A DNA stretch of 64,000 bases from Peribacillus sp044761665 (GCF_044761665.1 NZ_JBIWCW010000002.1:124001-188000); one strand, 5' to 3'. Positions 7,191-16,095 are shown, counted from the first letter of the stretch. The notes: a model not told the origin generated them from the sequence alone. Numbers and translations: made by a program.

Positions 7191-8156
7191 ATGAGGAAGA
7201 TATATAGTTTCATCCTTGTGGTTGGATTGACGATCAGTATGCTGATTGGCTGCAACGATACATCTAAGGAAGGAACAAAAGAGAAGCAGTCGACAAATCA
7301 AGCTGAAAATCAAAGCTTCCCACTTACTTTACAAGATGCAGTTGGTGAAAAGGTCGCCATCGAGCAGAAGCCGGAAAAAATCATTTCATTAATCCCGAGT
7401 AATACCGAAGCGGTCTTCGCCCTTGGGTTAGGGGAGAAACTTATTGGAGTTTCCGAGAATGATAATTACCCGGAAGAAACGAAAGACATCCAAAAAGTTG
7501 GCGGAATGGAAATAGACACCGAGATGATTGTATCCTTACAGCCGGATATCGTTCTTGCTCACGAGAGTGCTCATAATTCCAAAGAAGGTATCCAGCAGCT
7601 TAAGGATGCTGGAATTCCGGTACTTACCGTAAACGATGCTCAAAGTTTTAAAGATGTATATACGTCTTTGGAGATGATTGGGAAGGCAACGGGGGAACTT
7701 GATAAAGCAAAGGAAATCGTTGCGACGATGCAGAACAAGCTAGAAAAGATCAAAGTAAAAGCCAAGGCCATAAAGGATGAGGAAAGAAAAAGCGTGTTAG
7801 TGGAAGTTTCACCGTCACCAGAAATTTATACGACGGGGAAAAACACTTTCATGGACGAAATGCTGGGCATCATCTCAGCGGATAATGTATCGGGAGAATT
7901 GGATGGATGGGTAAAACTTGATGAAGAGTCATTGATTGCGGCCAATCCGGATGTCATCATTACAACCTATGGGTATTACACAGGAAACCCAGTCAAAGAA
8001 GTCACGGGACGAAGTGGATGGGAAGACATCAAGGCAGTTAAGAATGGAGAGGTCTTCGATGTTCATTCGGATCTTGTCACTCGATCCGGTCCAAGGCTTA
8101 TAGAGGGAGTAGAGGAACTTGCCAAATCAGTCTATCCGAACGTATTTGACAACTAA
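7191..8156 (+). CDS. BtuF-like corrinoid-binding lipoprotein of ABC transporter
   Basis: A lipoprotein signal with lipobox MLIGC (Cys21) precedes a linker rich in Lys, Glu and Gln and then a periplasmic-binding-protein fold: PEKIISLIPSNTEAVFALGL, VGGMEIDTEMIVSLQPDIVL, EVSPSPEIYTTGKNTFMDEM and LVTRSGPRLIEGVEELAKSV. These match the BtuF/YvrC class. I chose ATG 7191 with GATGGGGG before it over upstream in-frame codons because the signal peptide begins there. Position directly behind a B12 riboswitch makes cobalamin or cobinamide the likely ligand. Confidence 0.93.
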   Translation: MRKIYSFILVVGLTISMLIGCNDTSKEGTKEKQSTNQAENQSFPLTLQDAVGEKVAIEQKPEKIISLIPSNTEAVFALGLGEKLIGVSENDNYPEETKDIQKVGGMEIDTEMIVSLQPDIVLAHESAHNSKEGIQQLKDAGIPVLTVNDAQSFKDVYTSLEMIGKATGELDKAKEIVATMQNKLEKIKVKAKAIKDEERKSVLVEVSPSPEIYTTGKNTFMDEMLGIISADNVSGELDGWVKLDEESLIAANPDVIITTYGYYTGNPVKEVTGRSGWEDIKAVKNGEVFDVHSDLVTRSGPRLIEGVEELAKSVYPNVFDN

Positions 8157-9174
8157 ACGGGCAATGGCCTATATATTTGCTCTATCGTTTTTGATTATCT
8201 CGATGGTAATTGGGATCTCGATAGGCTCGGTATCAGTACCGGTACCGATGCTCTTACAAATCATCGGCACAGAAGTTCTTCATTTGCCCATTGCCGTAGA
8301 ACCAGATGAGACCTTGACGAATATCGTGATGAACATACGCCTGCCGAGGGTGTTGCTTGCAGGTTTGGTTGGAGCATCGCTTGCAATTGCAGGGGCAGCG
8401 TTTCAAGGGTTGCTCCGGAATCCACTGGCTGATCCCTACACATTGGGAATCTCCTCAGGCGCTTCTCTTGGTGCCGTGTTAACGTTGTTCTTAAATATTT
8501 CATTGCCGTTTTTTGGCCTCTATACATTGCCTACATTAAGCGTTCTATTTTCATTGATTACGATTTTTTGCGTACTGACCTTCGCCAGAAAAATGGATCG
8601 ATCGATGAAGGTGGAAACGATTATTTTAACCGGTATCATTTTCAGCTCGTTTCTAAGTGCCTTCATCTCGTTGATGATTGCATTGACGGGTGAGGAATTA
8701 AGGCAAATCATCAGCTGGCTGATGGGAAGCGTCTCTATGCGCGGTTGGAATTATATTGCGATTATATTGCCATTTTTCATCGTCGGTTCGCTGATTTTGA
8801 TGATGAACACCCACGAACTGAATGCGATGACATTTGGGGAAGAGCGTGCGAGGCACTTAGGCGTGAATGTCCAACGGAGAAAAATGCTGATCCTGGTAGC
8901 CGGTTCGATACTGACTGGGGCGGCCGTTGCCGTTTCAGGGACGATTGGCTTTGTAGGGTTGGTCATCCCTCATTTGGTCCGCCGGATTTGGGGTCCTGAC
9001 CATAAGCACCTTCTGCCGTTATCAATGATTGTGGGAAGCGGCTTTTTAATATTGGCTGACCTGGTGGCTCGAACGATCATTGCACCATCAGAGTTGCCGA
9101 TAGGTGTAATCACCTCACTGATTGGTGCACCGGCGTTCGCATTTATTTTATTAAAGAGACGGAGAGAAGGGTAA
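8119..9174 (+). CDS. BtuC-like corrinoid ABC transporter permease
   Basis: A FecCD-family permease with about ten helices and the usual motifs: NIRLPRVLLAGLVGASLAI, GAAFQGLLRNPLADPYTLGI, the coupling segment FGEERARHLGVNVQRRK and GTIGFVGLVIPHLVRRIWGP. The start is not certain. TTG 8119 overlaps the end of the lipoprotein gene by 38 bp, has GGAGTAGAGG before it and gives a positively charged N terminus ahead of helix 1. The ATG at 8164 would begin inside the first helix and has no ribosome binding site, so I prefer TTG. Confidence 0.9.
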   Translation: MPNQSIRTYLTTKRAMAYIFALSFLIISMVIGISIGSVSVPVPMLLQIIGTEVLHLPIAVEPDETLTNIVMNIRLPRVLLAGLVGASLAIAGAAFQGLLRNPLADPYTLGISSGASLGAVLTLFLNISLPFFGLYTLPTLSVLFSLITIFCVLTFARKMDRSMKVETIILTGIIFSSFLSAFISLMIALTGEELRQIISWLMGSVSMRGWNYIAIILPFFIVGSLILMMNTHELNAMTFGEERARHLGVNVQRRKMLILVAGSILTGAAVAVSGTIGFVGLVIPHLVRRIWGPDHKHLLPLSMIVGSGFLILADLVARTIIAPSELPIGVITSLIGAPAFAFILLKRRREG

Positions 9175-9179
9175 ATAGC

Positions 9180-10652
9180 ATGCTTGAAGTGAAAGGGTTA
9201 ACAGGAGGATATGACAATAAAGCTGTTTTGGACTCTGTCTCGTTTGATGTAAACAAGGGGGAGCTATTCGGTATTTTGGGACCAAATGGAAGTGGGAAAA
9301 CGACGTTATTGGGCATGCTTAGCGGTATCCTTGAATATAAGGCGGGAACGATCGGAATTAAGGGGAAAGACATACAGGAATATTCGGCCAAACAATTGGC
9401 GCAGGTCATCGCTGTCCTGCCGCAACATTCCTCGTTAGCTTTTTCCTATACAGTAAAAGAGACCGTTTCCCTTGGGCGATATGCCCATCAAAGAGGTTGG
9501 TTTCATAGTTGGACGGCAGAAGACGAAGAGATTGTCCAACGCGTGATGAAGCAAACGGGAGTGATGGAATTTCAGGAAATGCAATTTGAACGGCTTTCAG
9601 GCGGAGAAAGGCAGCGTGTTTTATTGGCGCAGGCCCTTGCTCAGGAACCGGAAATCCTTTTTCTGGATGAACCGACGAATCATCTGGATCTTTCCTATCA
9701 AAAAGAGCTTCTCGATTTAATGAAGAAAATGGCTAAAGAGCAACAGTTAACCGTCATTTCGATTTTTCACGATTTAAACTTGGCAGGCCTATATTGCGAT
9801 CGGCTCATGCTGCTTGAAAAAGGGCGCGTCCAGGTGATTGATGTTCCGAATGAGGTACTTCAACAGGAAAGGATTCAGGAGGTGTACCGGACGAGAATTG
9901 AAAAACATCCGCACCCAGCCTTGCCCAAGCCGCAAATGTTCATTGTACCCGAGAAGCATGCTGGTGAGTTCGCTCCCTTGGAAATCAATGAAAGTCACCT
10001 GAAGCAGAATTCAGAATTTATTCATTTGAGTTCACCCATCCCACTTAGAACAATGTCATCGGGTGTGACTGGTTCGGGGACGGGATGGCATCAGCATTTC
10101 GTGAATCGTCATGTCCATTACGATTATAATTGCGAAGACCATATTGCTGAAATGGCTGATTATTTAAAGACATACGGCTTTGAACCACAGGAAACCGTCG
10201 GAATGATGACAGCTGTTTTTCTTGATACAGTGGCATACCGACTTTTAAGAGTTGAGGATTTTTCAATATTCGTCATGGTGACGGCGGGGGTTGGGAATGC
10301 CATCGATGCTTCTTTAGCAGATAAGCATTTATGGACTTCGTCTCCGGGTACAATCAATACCTGGATCTTTGTGAATGGCCACCTAGCGGAAGAAGCGTTC
10401 ATTCACAGTATTGTGACGGCGACCGAAGCGAAAGTAAAAGCACTTCACGATTTATACGTGCTCGACCAGGTGACAAACACATGGGCGACAGGAACTTCGA
10501 CGGACAGTATCTTGATTGCGGCTACACAAAGAGGAACAGCCCTTCAATATGCGGGGACCATCACACCGCTTGGGAAGTTGATTAGCCGTGGTGTGTATGA
10601 ATGTACGGTAGAGGCAATTGAGAATAGTAGGAAACGGATTGAGAACCTATGA
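9180..10652 (+). CDS. BtuD-type ATPase fused to adenosylcobinamide amidohydrolase CbiZ
   Basis: A two-domain protein of 490 aa. Residues 1-240 are an ABC ATPase with Walker A GPNGSGKTT, signature LSGGERQRVLLAQAL and Walker B ILFLDEPTNHLDL. After a linker, residues 280-490 match CbiZ: SGVTGSGTGWHQHFVNRHV, FLDTVAYRLLRVEDF, VTAGVGNAIDASLADKH, GTINTWIFVNGHLAEEAF, and NTWATGTSTDSILIAATQRG. CbiZ hydrolyses adenosylcobinamide (and pseudo-B12 forms) to adenosylcobyric acid, so imported incomplete corrinoids can be remodelled. The fusion ties uptake to repair; ATPase-CbiZ fusions of this kind are known in some Bacilli. It ends in an ATGA overlap with cbiB, which uses the cobyric acid produced. Confidence 0.93.
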   Translation: MLEVKGLTGGYDNKAVLDSVSFDVNKGELFGILGPNGSGKTTLLGMLSGILEYKAGTIGIKGKDIQEYSAKQLAQVIAVLPQHSSLAFSYTVKETVSLGRYAHQRGWFHSWTAEDEEIVQRVMKQTGVMEFQEMQFERLSGGERQRVLLAQALAQEPEILFLDEPTNHLDLSYQKELLDLMKKMAKEQQLTVISIFHDLNLAGLYCDRLMLLEKGRVQVIDVPNEVLQQERIQEVYRTRIEKHPHPALPKPQMFIVPEKHAGEFAPLEINESHLKQNSEFIHLSSPIPLRTMSSGVTGSGTGWHQHFVNRHVHYDYNCEDHIAEMADYLKTYGFEPQETVGMMTAVFLDTVAYRLLRVEDFSIFVMVTAGVGNAIDASLADKHLWTSSPGTINTWIFVNGHLAEEAFIHSIVTATEAKVKALHDLYVLDQVTNTWATGTSTDSILIAATQRGTALQYAGTITPLGKLISRGVYECTVEAIENSRKRIENL

Positions 10653-11614
10653 TTTATTACCATCTCTATGCGATTACATTGGCATTTATCCTTGATTTAT
10701 TAATTGGAGATCCTCCTGATTGGCCGCATCCGGTCAAATGGATAGGATCGCTGATTAATAAGCTTGATAGAGCTCTCAATAACGGAAGAAGAAAAAAGGG
10801 AAAAGGCCTGTTCATGCTTCTGATCATCTTACTGATCGTATTGACAGTCACATCCATGACAGTCTATTTAGCTTATAGAGTTCATCCTTTTGCCGGGATC
10901 GTTTGGGAAGCGCTCGTGATTTCTACGACGATTGCCCAAAAGAGTTTAAAACAGGCCGGAATGGATGTTTATGACCCACTACATACGCAAGACATGGCCA
11001 AAGCAAGGTTGAAGCTTTCTTATATTGTCGGTCGCGATACAGCTGATCTAGATGAGTCGGAAATCGTTCGGGGTACCGTTGAAACGGTTGCTGAAAACAC
11101 GAGTGACGGTATCACAGCTCCCCTTTTTTGGGCTGCCATTGGTGGGGCACCGTTTGCCATGATGTATAGGGCAATCAATACATGCGATTCCATCGTCGGG
11201 TACAAAAATGATAAATACGGTGATTTTGGCTGGGCGTCTGCCAAGCTCGATGATATCGTGAACTGGATCCCAAGCCGATTAACCGGGTTTTTAATGTTGC
11301 TTGGATCGAAATCAGGCCATCATGACTGGAGGGGGCGCTGGATTATATTATTCCAGGATGCCAAAAAACATCCTAGTCCGAACAGCGGATGGTGTGAAGC
11401 GGGGGTTGCGGCTCTCTTGGGCATCGAGTTGGGGGGAAGGAATGTATACAAAGGTGTGGTGTCCAACCGGGCCAGGATGGGCATTCCGATTGTTCCGTTA
11501 GAAGCGATTCATATACAAAAAACGATTACCATCATGCATCGGGCTTCTTTTTTATTCTTGCTGATGCTTTGGTTAGGAGGACTTATGTATGCAATTACCA
11601 ACTCATGGCTCTAA
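10649..11614 (+). CDS. cbiB: Adenosylcobinamide-phosphate synthase CbiB
   Basis: A membrane protein of 321 aa starting MIYYHLYAITLAFILDLLIG with the family motif GDPPDWPHPVKWIG. The most conserved region, VAENTSDGITAPLFWAAIGG followed by YRAINTCDSIVGYKNDKYG, is intact. It joins adenosylcobyric acid to aminopropanol phosphate made by the next enzyme, CobD. It overlaps the genes on both sides, which fits tight co-translation. In some naming systems this protein is called CobD; I use the Salmonella convention. Confidence 0.94.
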   Translation: MIYYHLYAITLAFILDLLIGDPPDWPHPVKWIGSLINKLDRALNNGRRKKGKGLFMLLIILLIVLTVTSMTVYLAYRVHPFAGIVWEALVISTTIAQKSLKQAGMDVYDPLHTQDMAKARLKLSYIVGRDTADLDESEIVRGTVETVAENTSDGITAPLFWAAIGGAPFAMMYRAINTCDSIVGYKNDKYGDFGWASAKLDDIVNWIPSRLTGFLMLLGSKSGHHDWRGRWIILFQDAKKHPSPNSGWCEAGVAALLGIELGGRNVYKGVVSNRARMGIPIVPLEAIHIQKTITIMHRASFLFLLMLWLGGLMYAITNSWL

Positions 11615-12662
11615 TCCACACTATCTTTACGAAGCATTGGGTATCGAGATGCCACAATCGTTTCTCGACTTCAGCGCCAATATCAACCCATTGGGTCCGC
11701 CCTCTAGTATAAAAGAGAGATGGTCAGAATTTTTTGAAGGAATCTTGGATTACCCCGATCCACATGCTTTTGAGCTGACGCATTTGATTGCCAAACAGGA
11801 AAAACTTCCTGAAGCGTCCGTGCTAGTCGGGAATGGAGGAGCGGAAATCATAACGCTTGTGGCGAATGAGCTGAAGAACGAACGGGTTTTAATCATACAA
11901 CCAGCTTTTGCCGAATATGCAGAGTCCTGTTTGGCCGCGGGCTGCGAGGTAGACTTTTATCAACTTGAAGCACCTGAATGGGATCTTGATTTAGAGCGAT
12001 TAGTCCCTCTTTTGCCTGATTATGCTGCGGTCTTTTTGTGTACGCCCAATAATCCGACGGGGATTTCTTATAAAGAGGAGGCAGTGCTGGCCTTGATTAA
12101 AGCGTGTCAAAAAGCTGAATGCTTGGTTGTGTTGGATGAGGCCTTTTATGATTATACGGATACAGCCTTTTCCTATGCCCCTCTTATTCCGAATTTCCCC
12201 CATTTGCTGATTTTACGATCGATGACGAAGATCTTTGCCATACCCGGATTGAGGCTGGGTTTCCTGCTGGCTGACCCGGTCATCATTAAACGGACCAAGG
12301 CCTTAAAGCCACATTGGAGCGTCAATCATATCGCCATGGAGGTCGGAAAACTCTGTCTGGCTGAAGAGGAATATGTGAATAGAACGAGAATGTACATTCA
12401 GGGGCAAAAAAGGAGTCTATTCCGCTTTTATAAAGAAATGGATATGGTGGTGTCCGATAGCACGGTGAATTTTTATTTAGTCAAAGATGAATCCATGTCC
12501 CTTTTCCCTTTTTTATTAAAAAAGGGAATCGTACCGAGACACACCGTTAACTTTCCAGGACTGGATGGTAGGTGGCTCCGTTTTGCCGTGAAGAGCCAAC
12601 AGGATAATGAGGCACTGATGGAGGGGGTAAAACAGTGGAGAAATCGAGGCTCTATTTTATAA
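11589..12662 (+). CDS. cobD: L-threonine-O-3-phosphate decarboxylase CobD
   Basis: A PLP enzyme of the class I/II aminotransferase fold, 357 aa. The start MQLPTHGSNPHYLYEALGIE and LDFSANINPLGPP are typical of CobD. FLCTPNNPTG, the aspartate in VVLDEAFYDYTD and the PLP-binding lysine in RSMTKIFAIPGLRLGF (about residue 213) are all present. It makes (R)-1-amino-2-propanol phosphate for CbiB. The start overlaps the end of cbiB by 26 bp and has AGGAGG upstream. Confidence 0.94.
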   Translation: MQLPTHGSNPHYLYEALGIEMPQSFLDFSANINPLGPPSSIKERWSEFFEGILDYPDPHAFELTHLIAKQEKLPEASVLVGNGGAEIITLVANELKNERVLIIQPAFAEYAESCLAAGCEVDFYQLEAPEWDLDLERLVPLLPDYAAVFLCTPNNPTGISYKEEAVLALIKACQKAECLVVLDEAFYDYTDTAFSYAPLIPNFPHLLILRSMTKIFAIPGLRLGFLLADPVIIKRTKALKPHWSVNHIAMEVGKLCLAEEEYVNRTRMYIQGQKRSLFRFYKEMDMVVSDSTVNFYLVKDESMSLFPFLLKKGIVPRHTVNFPGLDGRWLRFAVKSQQDNEALMEGVKQWRNRGSIL

Positions 12663-13210
12663 CGGGAGGCGTACGCAGCGGCAAAAGCAGCTTTGCGGAA
12701 AAAAAGGCGGTGGACCTAGCGACTCGATCGGGTGGAAACCTTCATTATCTTGCTTGTAGCCGTAGTGCCGATGACGAAATGGAGAAGCGTATTGACCGGC
12801 ACCGAAAGGATAGGGAGAGCAGTCCACTTGCTTGGAGGACAGCTGAATATCCGACGGATATAACACGGATCGGGCAGGATCTGAATTCAAAATCAATCGT
12901 GCTGCTCGATTGCCTCACAACGCTGTTGGATAATGAATTATTCCTTCCAGGCGTGCCCTTTGAAGAGGAATTTTTACATCATACATTCACGAAAATAATC
13001 GAGGGTATCGATGAAATCAGGAATGAAGCTCAATGCTTGATCATTGTAAGCAATGAAGTGGTACAGGAGACTATTTTTCAAGATGAATTCCTACATATAT
13101 ACGGAAAAATGCTCGGGCTGCTTCATCAAGCGATCGTCGGTAAGGCCGACGAGGCTTATCTTGTGGAATCAGGCATTCCCATAAGGAAGAAAGAGGGTAT
13201 CCCTGAATGA
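12635..13210 (+). CDS. cobU: Adenosylcobinamide kinase/guanylyltransferase CobU (variant)
   Basis: The protein of 191 aa has the CobU P-loop FITGGVRSGKSSFAEKKA, the helix around IDRHRKDRESSPLAWRTAE with the histidine that becomes guanylylated, and LLDCLTTLLDNEL. It should phosphorylate adenosylcobinamide and add GMP. One point is odd: after VSNEV, family members usually continue with a GxGIVP motif and a short RRFRD helix; here the text is VQETIFQDEFLHIYGKMLGL instead. The second CobU-like protein of the operon has exactly that motif. The GTG start has GAGGGGG before it and overlaps cobD by 28 bp. Confidence 0.88.
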   Translation: MEKSRLYFITGGVRSGKSSFAEKKAVDLATRSGGNLHYLACSRSADDEMEKRIDRHRKDRESSPLAWRTAEYPTDITRIGQDLNSKSIVLLDCLTTLLDNELFLPGVPFEEEFLHHTFTKIIEGIDEIRNEAQCLIIVSNEVVQETIFQDEFLHIYGKMLGLLHQAIVGKADEAYLVESGIPIRKKEGIPE

Positions 13211-13998
13211 ATACCTGGATTGGTTTCTTAATTAACCTACAATTTTTTACGGTGTTTCCCATAAAAAAACAGCTTCCGATGGATAAGAAATTTATTCACC
13301 GGGCAGTTCAAACGTTTCCTTTAGTCGGGGTTTTTTTAGGTTTGATTTTAGCGGGAGTGTTATATGGACTTGGGGAATGGACGCCATTTTCCTCCCTTGC
13401 CATTGCTTTCGTGTTATGGGTATTAACGATAGCCTTAACTGGAGGCCTGCACCTGGATGGCTGGATTGACGCTAGTGACGCCTTCTTTTCATACCAGGAT
13501 AAAGAGCGGCGCCTGGAGATCATGAAGGATTCCAGGACAGGAGCATTCGGTGTCATTTCTGTCATCGTCCTGTTGGCTGCCCGGTTTATATGGATCTATG
13601 AAATCGTTGAACGGACCAATGAATGGACTTATTTTTTAATCATCATGATTCCCTTTTTTAGTAAATGCGTGATGGGTTATTTACTTAGCCGGATGCATCT
13701 GGCAAAAAAAGAGGGGCTGGGTGCCTTTTTCCAAAGCGCAGTAAGGAAAAATAGCCTGCATATTTACTGGATTTACCTGATTTTAAGCTTTGTAGTCGCT
13801 TATTTCATCGATATCAAGCTCGTCATTTTATTCGCGATCATGGGGTTCGCCGCATTACTCTTTCTCTTTTATGTAAGGCGTAAAATCCTCCGTTGGTTCG
13901 GTGGAATAACGGGTGATGTGCTGGGTGCATCGGTTGAAGGAGTGGAGGTCTGGTTATGGCTGATTCTGTGGCTATTACATTACTTCGCCATGGGCTGA
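13207..13998 (+). CDS. cobS: Adenosylcobinamide-GDP ribazoletransferase CobS
   Basis: An integral membrane protein of 263 aa with about six helices. LINLQFFTVFPI is the usual start and GGLHLDGWIDASDAFFS carries the aspartates of the active site; KDSRTGAFGVISVIVLL follows as in the family. It joins adenosylcobinamide-GDP with alpha-ribazole phosphate. Its ATG overlaps the cobU stop by four bases. Confidence 0.94.
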   Translation: MNTWIGFLINLQFFTVFPIKKQLPMDKKFIHRAVQTFPLVGVFLGLILAGVLYGLGEWTPFSSLAIAFVLWVLTIALTGGLHLDGWIDASDAFFSYQDKERRLEIMKDSRTGAFGVISVIVLLAARFIWIYEIVERTNEWTYFLIIMIPFFSKCVMGYLLSRMHLAKKEGLGAFFQSAVRKNSLHIYWIYLILSFVVAYFIDIKLVILFAIMGFAALLFLFYVRRKILRWFGGITGDVLGASVEGVEVWLWLILWLLHYFAMG

Positions 13999-14594
13999 CG
14001 GAAGCCAATGAGCGAAAGGCCTATTTAGGATGGACGGATTCTCCCTTAAGCATGGAAGGGAAAAGGGATATCCAAGAATTGAAGCACCTCTACCCAACGT
14101 ATGAAAGAATTCATACAAGTGACCTATGTCGGTGCACAGAAACGGTAAGGCAGTTGTTCCCGGATATTATTCCTGTGAAAAACCCTTCGTTCCGTGAAAT
14201 GAATTTCGGAACCTGGGAAGGTCTCACATATGATGAGTTGAAGACGAATGCCGAGTATCAAAAATGGTTGGAGAATCCCATGGGAGCAGAGGTGCCCAAA
14301 GGGGAAAGCTATCCGGAATTTTCGAGGCGGGTGCAAGCTGGCTGGATTCAGTTGACCACCGAGGAGAATGGGCGGAACTATGCGGTGATGACTCACGGGG
14401 GAGTGATACGTGAGCTGCTTTCCCGCTATGCGCCGAGGGAAAGACCTTTTTGGGATTGGTCGATAACTCATGCGAGGGGATATGAGCTGACTTGGGATGA
14501 TCGGGAAAGTTTGAGGAGGGGTGAACGGTGCACTTTATTACAGGAGGTGCCTATAATGGGAAAACTAAATGGGCAAAGCAATTTTACGGGTTGA
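13956..14594 (+). CDS. cobC: Alpha-ribazole phosphatase CobC, histidine phosphatase family
   Basis: The protein of 212 aa opens with the phosphohistidine motif LLRHGLTEANERKAYLGWTD and has the second catalytic part in MTHGGVIRELLSRYA, with REMNFGTWEGL between them. It should remove phosphate from alpha-ribazole phosphate or from cobalamin phosphate. It overlaps cobS by 43 bp and the next gene by 67 bp. The genome context makes CobC much likelier than a general phosphoglycerate mutase. Confidence 0.88.
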   Translation: MADSVAITLLRHGLTEANERKAYLGWTDSPLSMEGKRDIQELKHLYPTYERIHTSDLCRCTETVRQLFPDIIPVKNPSFREMNFGTWEGLTYDELKTNAEYQKWLENPMGAEVPKGESYPEFSRRVQAGWIQLTTEENGRNYAVMTHGGVIRELLSRYAPRERPFWDWSITHARGYELTWDDRESLRRGERCTLLQEVPIMGKLNGQSNFTG

Positions 14595-14956
14595 ATAATG
14601 AATGTCTTTGGCTATCAGGTTATCAAAACAATCAACCTGATATAGGAAATTTCCAAGGAGATATCGCAGTGGTACAAGGGTTGGACGCGTGGATTGGACA
14701 GGACGCGCGTACAATGGACGCAGGGTCAATCCGAAAGAAATGGAAGGGAATCATGGAGGATTGGCGAATATGGGAGAAAGAAGAAGATGGTCGCACGTGC
14801 ATCGTCATCGGTTCGGATATAACTAAGGGAATCGTTCCGATGGAAGCACAGAACCGCAAGTGGCGTGATGCATGCGGATGGGTCTTTCAGGACATGGTCT
14901 CCATTTCTACTCGCGTGGATATCATTTGGTACGGAATCAACCAACAAATCAAATAG
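14528..14956 (+). CDS. Short second CobU-like P-loop protein
   Basis: A protein of 142 aa, shorter than CobU (about 180). It starts MHFITGGAYNGKTKWAKQFY, a CobU-type P-loop, and ends with GSDITKGIVPMEAQNRKWRD followed by a helix and IIWYGINQQIK, which is the CobU C terminus. The middle part, including the helix with the guanylylated histidine, is missing. GTG 14528 has GAGGAGGGGTG upstream and lies inside the end of cobC. It may be an accessory kinase, a regulator or a partner of the variant CobU encoded earlier; nothing in the sequence decides this. Confidence 0.8.
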   Translation: MHFITGGAYNGKTKWAKQFYGLNNECLWLSGYQNNQPDIGNFQGDIAVVQGLDAWIGQDARTMDAGSIRKKWKGIMEDWRIWEKEEDGRTCIVIGSDITKGIVPMEAQNRKWRDACGWVFQDMVSISTRVDIIWYGINQQIK

Positions 14957-14969
14957 AGGAGGAATAAAG

Positions 14970-15554
14970 ATGAAAATATATACACGTACAGGAGATAAGG
15001 GGCAAACAAGCGTAATCGGGGGGCGATTGGATAAGGATGATATCCGCGTCGAATCATACGGTACCGTGGATGAAGTGAATAGTTATATCGGGCTTGCTGT
15101 ATCTGAATTGAATCCGACGATATTTGCTGATGTTTTAGCTGATTTGGAAAAAATCCAGCACGAGCTCTTTGACTGTGGAGGTGATTTGGCGACAGTTTCT
15201 GATAAGGCCCCTCAAAAGCTGACGGATGAGGCGATCACTTATTTAGAAGAACGAATCGATGCTTTCATCACAGAGGCCCCTGAATTGGAAAAATTCATAT
15301 TGCCAGGGGGTTCGAAAGCGGCGGCAACGATTCATATTGCCCGTACGGTGACACGAAGGGCGGAGAGATTGGTGGTTTCTTTAATCAAGTCGGGTGCAGC
15401 CGTCTCTCCGTTATCCCTGCAATATATAAACCGTTTATCGGATTATTTCTTCGCGGTAGCACGCGTGATCAACTTCCGTCTTGGTGTGAAGGATGTTGAA
15501 TACATCCGCAGTGCCAACGTATTCCGCGGAGGCAAAAGAAAGGACAAAGAATAA
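14970..15554 (+). CDS. pduO: PduO-type cob(I)yrinic acid a,c-diamide adenosyltransferase
   Basis: The N terminus MKIYTRTGDKGQTSVIGG is the ATP-binding signature of this family, followed by RVESYGTVDEVNSYIGLA. Near the end, LPGGSKAAATIHIARTVTRR and the NRLSDYFFAVAR helix are intact. 194 aa is the normal length. It transfers the 5-deoxyadenosyl group to cob(I)alamin, which gives the cofactor form needed by IcmF at the other end of the window. I took the ATG at 14970 because GAGGAGG lies in front of it; the longer open frame overlaps the previous gene without homology. Confidence 0.93.
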   Translation: MKIYTRTGDKGQTSVIGGRLDKDDIRVESYGTVDEVNSYIGLAVSELNPTIFADVLADLEKIQHELFDCGGDLATVSDKAPQKLTDEAITYLEERIDAFITEAPELEKFILPGGSKAAATIHIARTVTRRAERLVVSLIKSGAAVSPLSLQYINRLSDYFFAVARVINFRLGVKDVEYIRSANVFRGGKRKDKE

Positions 15555-15627
15555 ACATGGATGCATGAGAAATCAGCATGACTTCCACCTTCGACCCTGT
15601 TCGGTCCAAAAGACGCGGAAAGTCTAT

Positions 15628-15669
15628 AGGGAGATACCTGCTCAATGAGTCGGGTTTCTCCCTTTTTTG
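15628..15669 (+). terminator. Rho-independent terminator of the B12 operon
   Basis: AGGGAGATACC pairs with GGGTTTCTCCCT (one weak position) and is followed by TTTTTT. Confidence 0.8.
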
Positions 15670-16020
15670 TTTACGGCAGCCATGTGAACTTTTCGAGTCG
15701 TTCATAGAAGGATATTTATAGAAGAGGGTATAGTAAGAAAGGACAATATTCAGCCGTATTTTAAAGATACGTTTATTTGGCTAAGCTACAGAAATAGTTT
15801 TTGATTCATGACTTAGTACATTCGACTGGCTTAATGTATTCTAAAAATGATGTAGATTCTCCTTGCCTCGCTAGTATACAAGGTTGCCGGGGCATTCAGA
15901 GATTTAACCGATGTAGCCTTGTTTCTTTCTTTACATGGGTCTATGCCAAGAGGTTTAATAAAGAAGAACGTAGCAAACTGGATTCACCTTTCCAGACTGT
16001 ATCTATCTATGTACTGATAA
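15670..16020. other. Intergenic stretch without a recognised gene
   Basis: No open frame here gives a recognisable protein. A 75-aa frame at 15801-16028 has no ribosome binding site and no familiar pattern. CTAGTATACAAGG at 15871-15883 resembles one half of the GntR operator of gluconate operons (TTGTATACAA type), which would suit the gluconate kinase downstream, but the other half is weak. No gntR or gntP gene is present nearby. Confidence 0.4.
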
Positions 16021-16095
16021 ATGTATGATCAAAAATGGAGAGACATTTTAGTCGTTTGCCTTATCCTAATCTTACTATTGAATACAATTGTTTAA
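16021..16095 (+). CDS. Possible 24-aa membrane peptide
   Basis: The frame reads MYDQKWRDILVVCLILILLL and ends NTIV. It has a short polar start and one continuous hydrophobic segment, the usual build of a bacterial membrane peptide. There is no clear ribosome binding site before the ATG, so it may be chance or the last piece of a decayed gene. It ends four bases before the AAGGAG that serves gntK. Confidence 0.22.
   Translation: MYDQKWRDILVVCLILILLLNTIV

Noticed and set aside
15801..16028. 75-aa frame upstream of gntK
   Set aside because: No ribosome binding site, odd residue use and no likeness to GntR or GntP; treated as intergenic.
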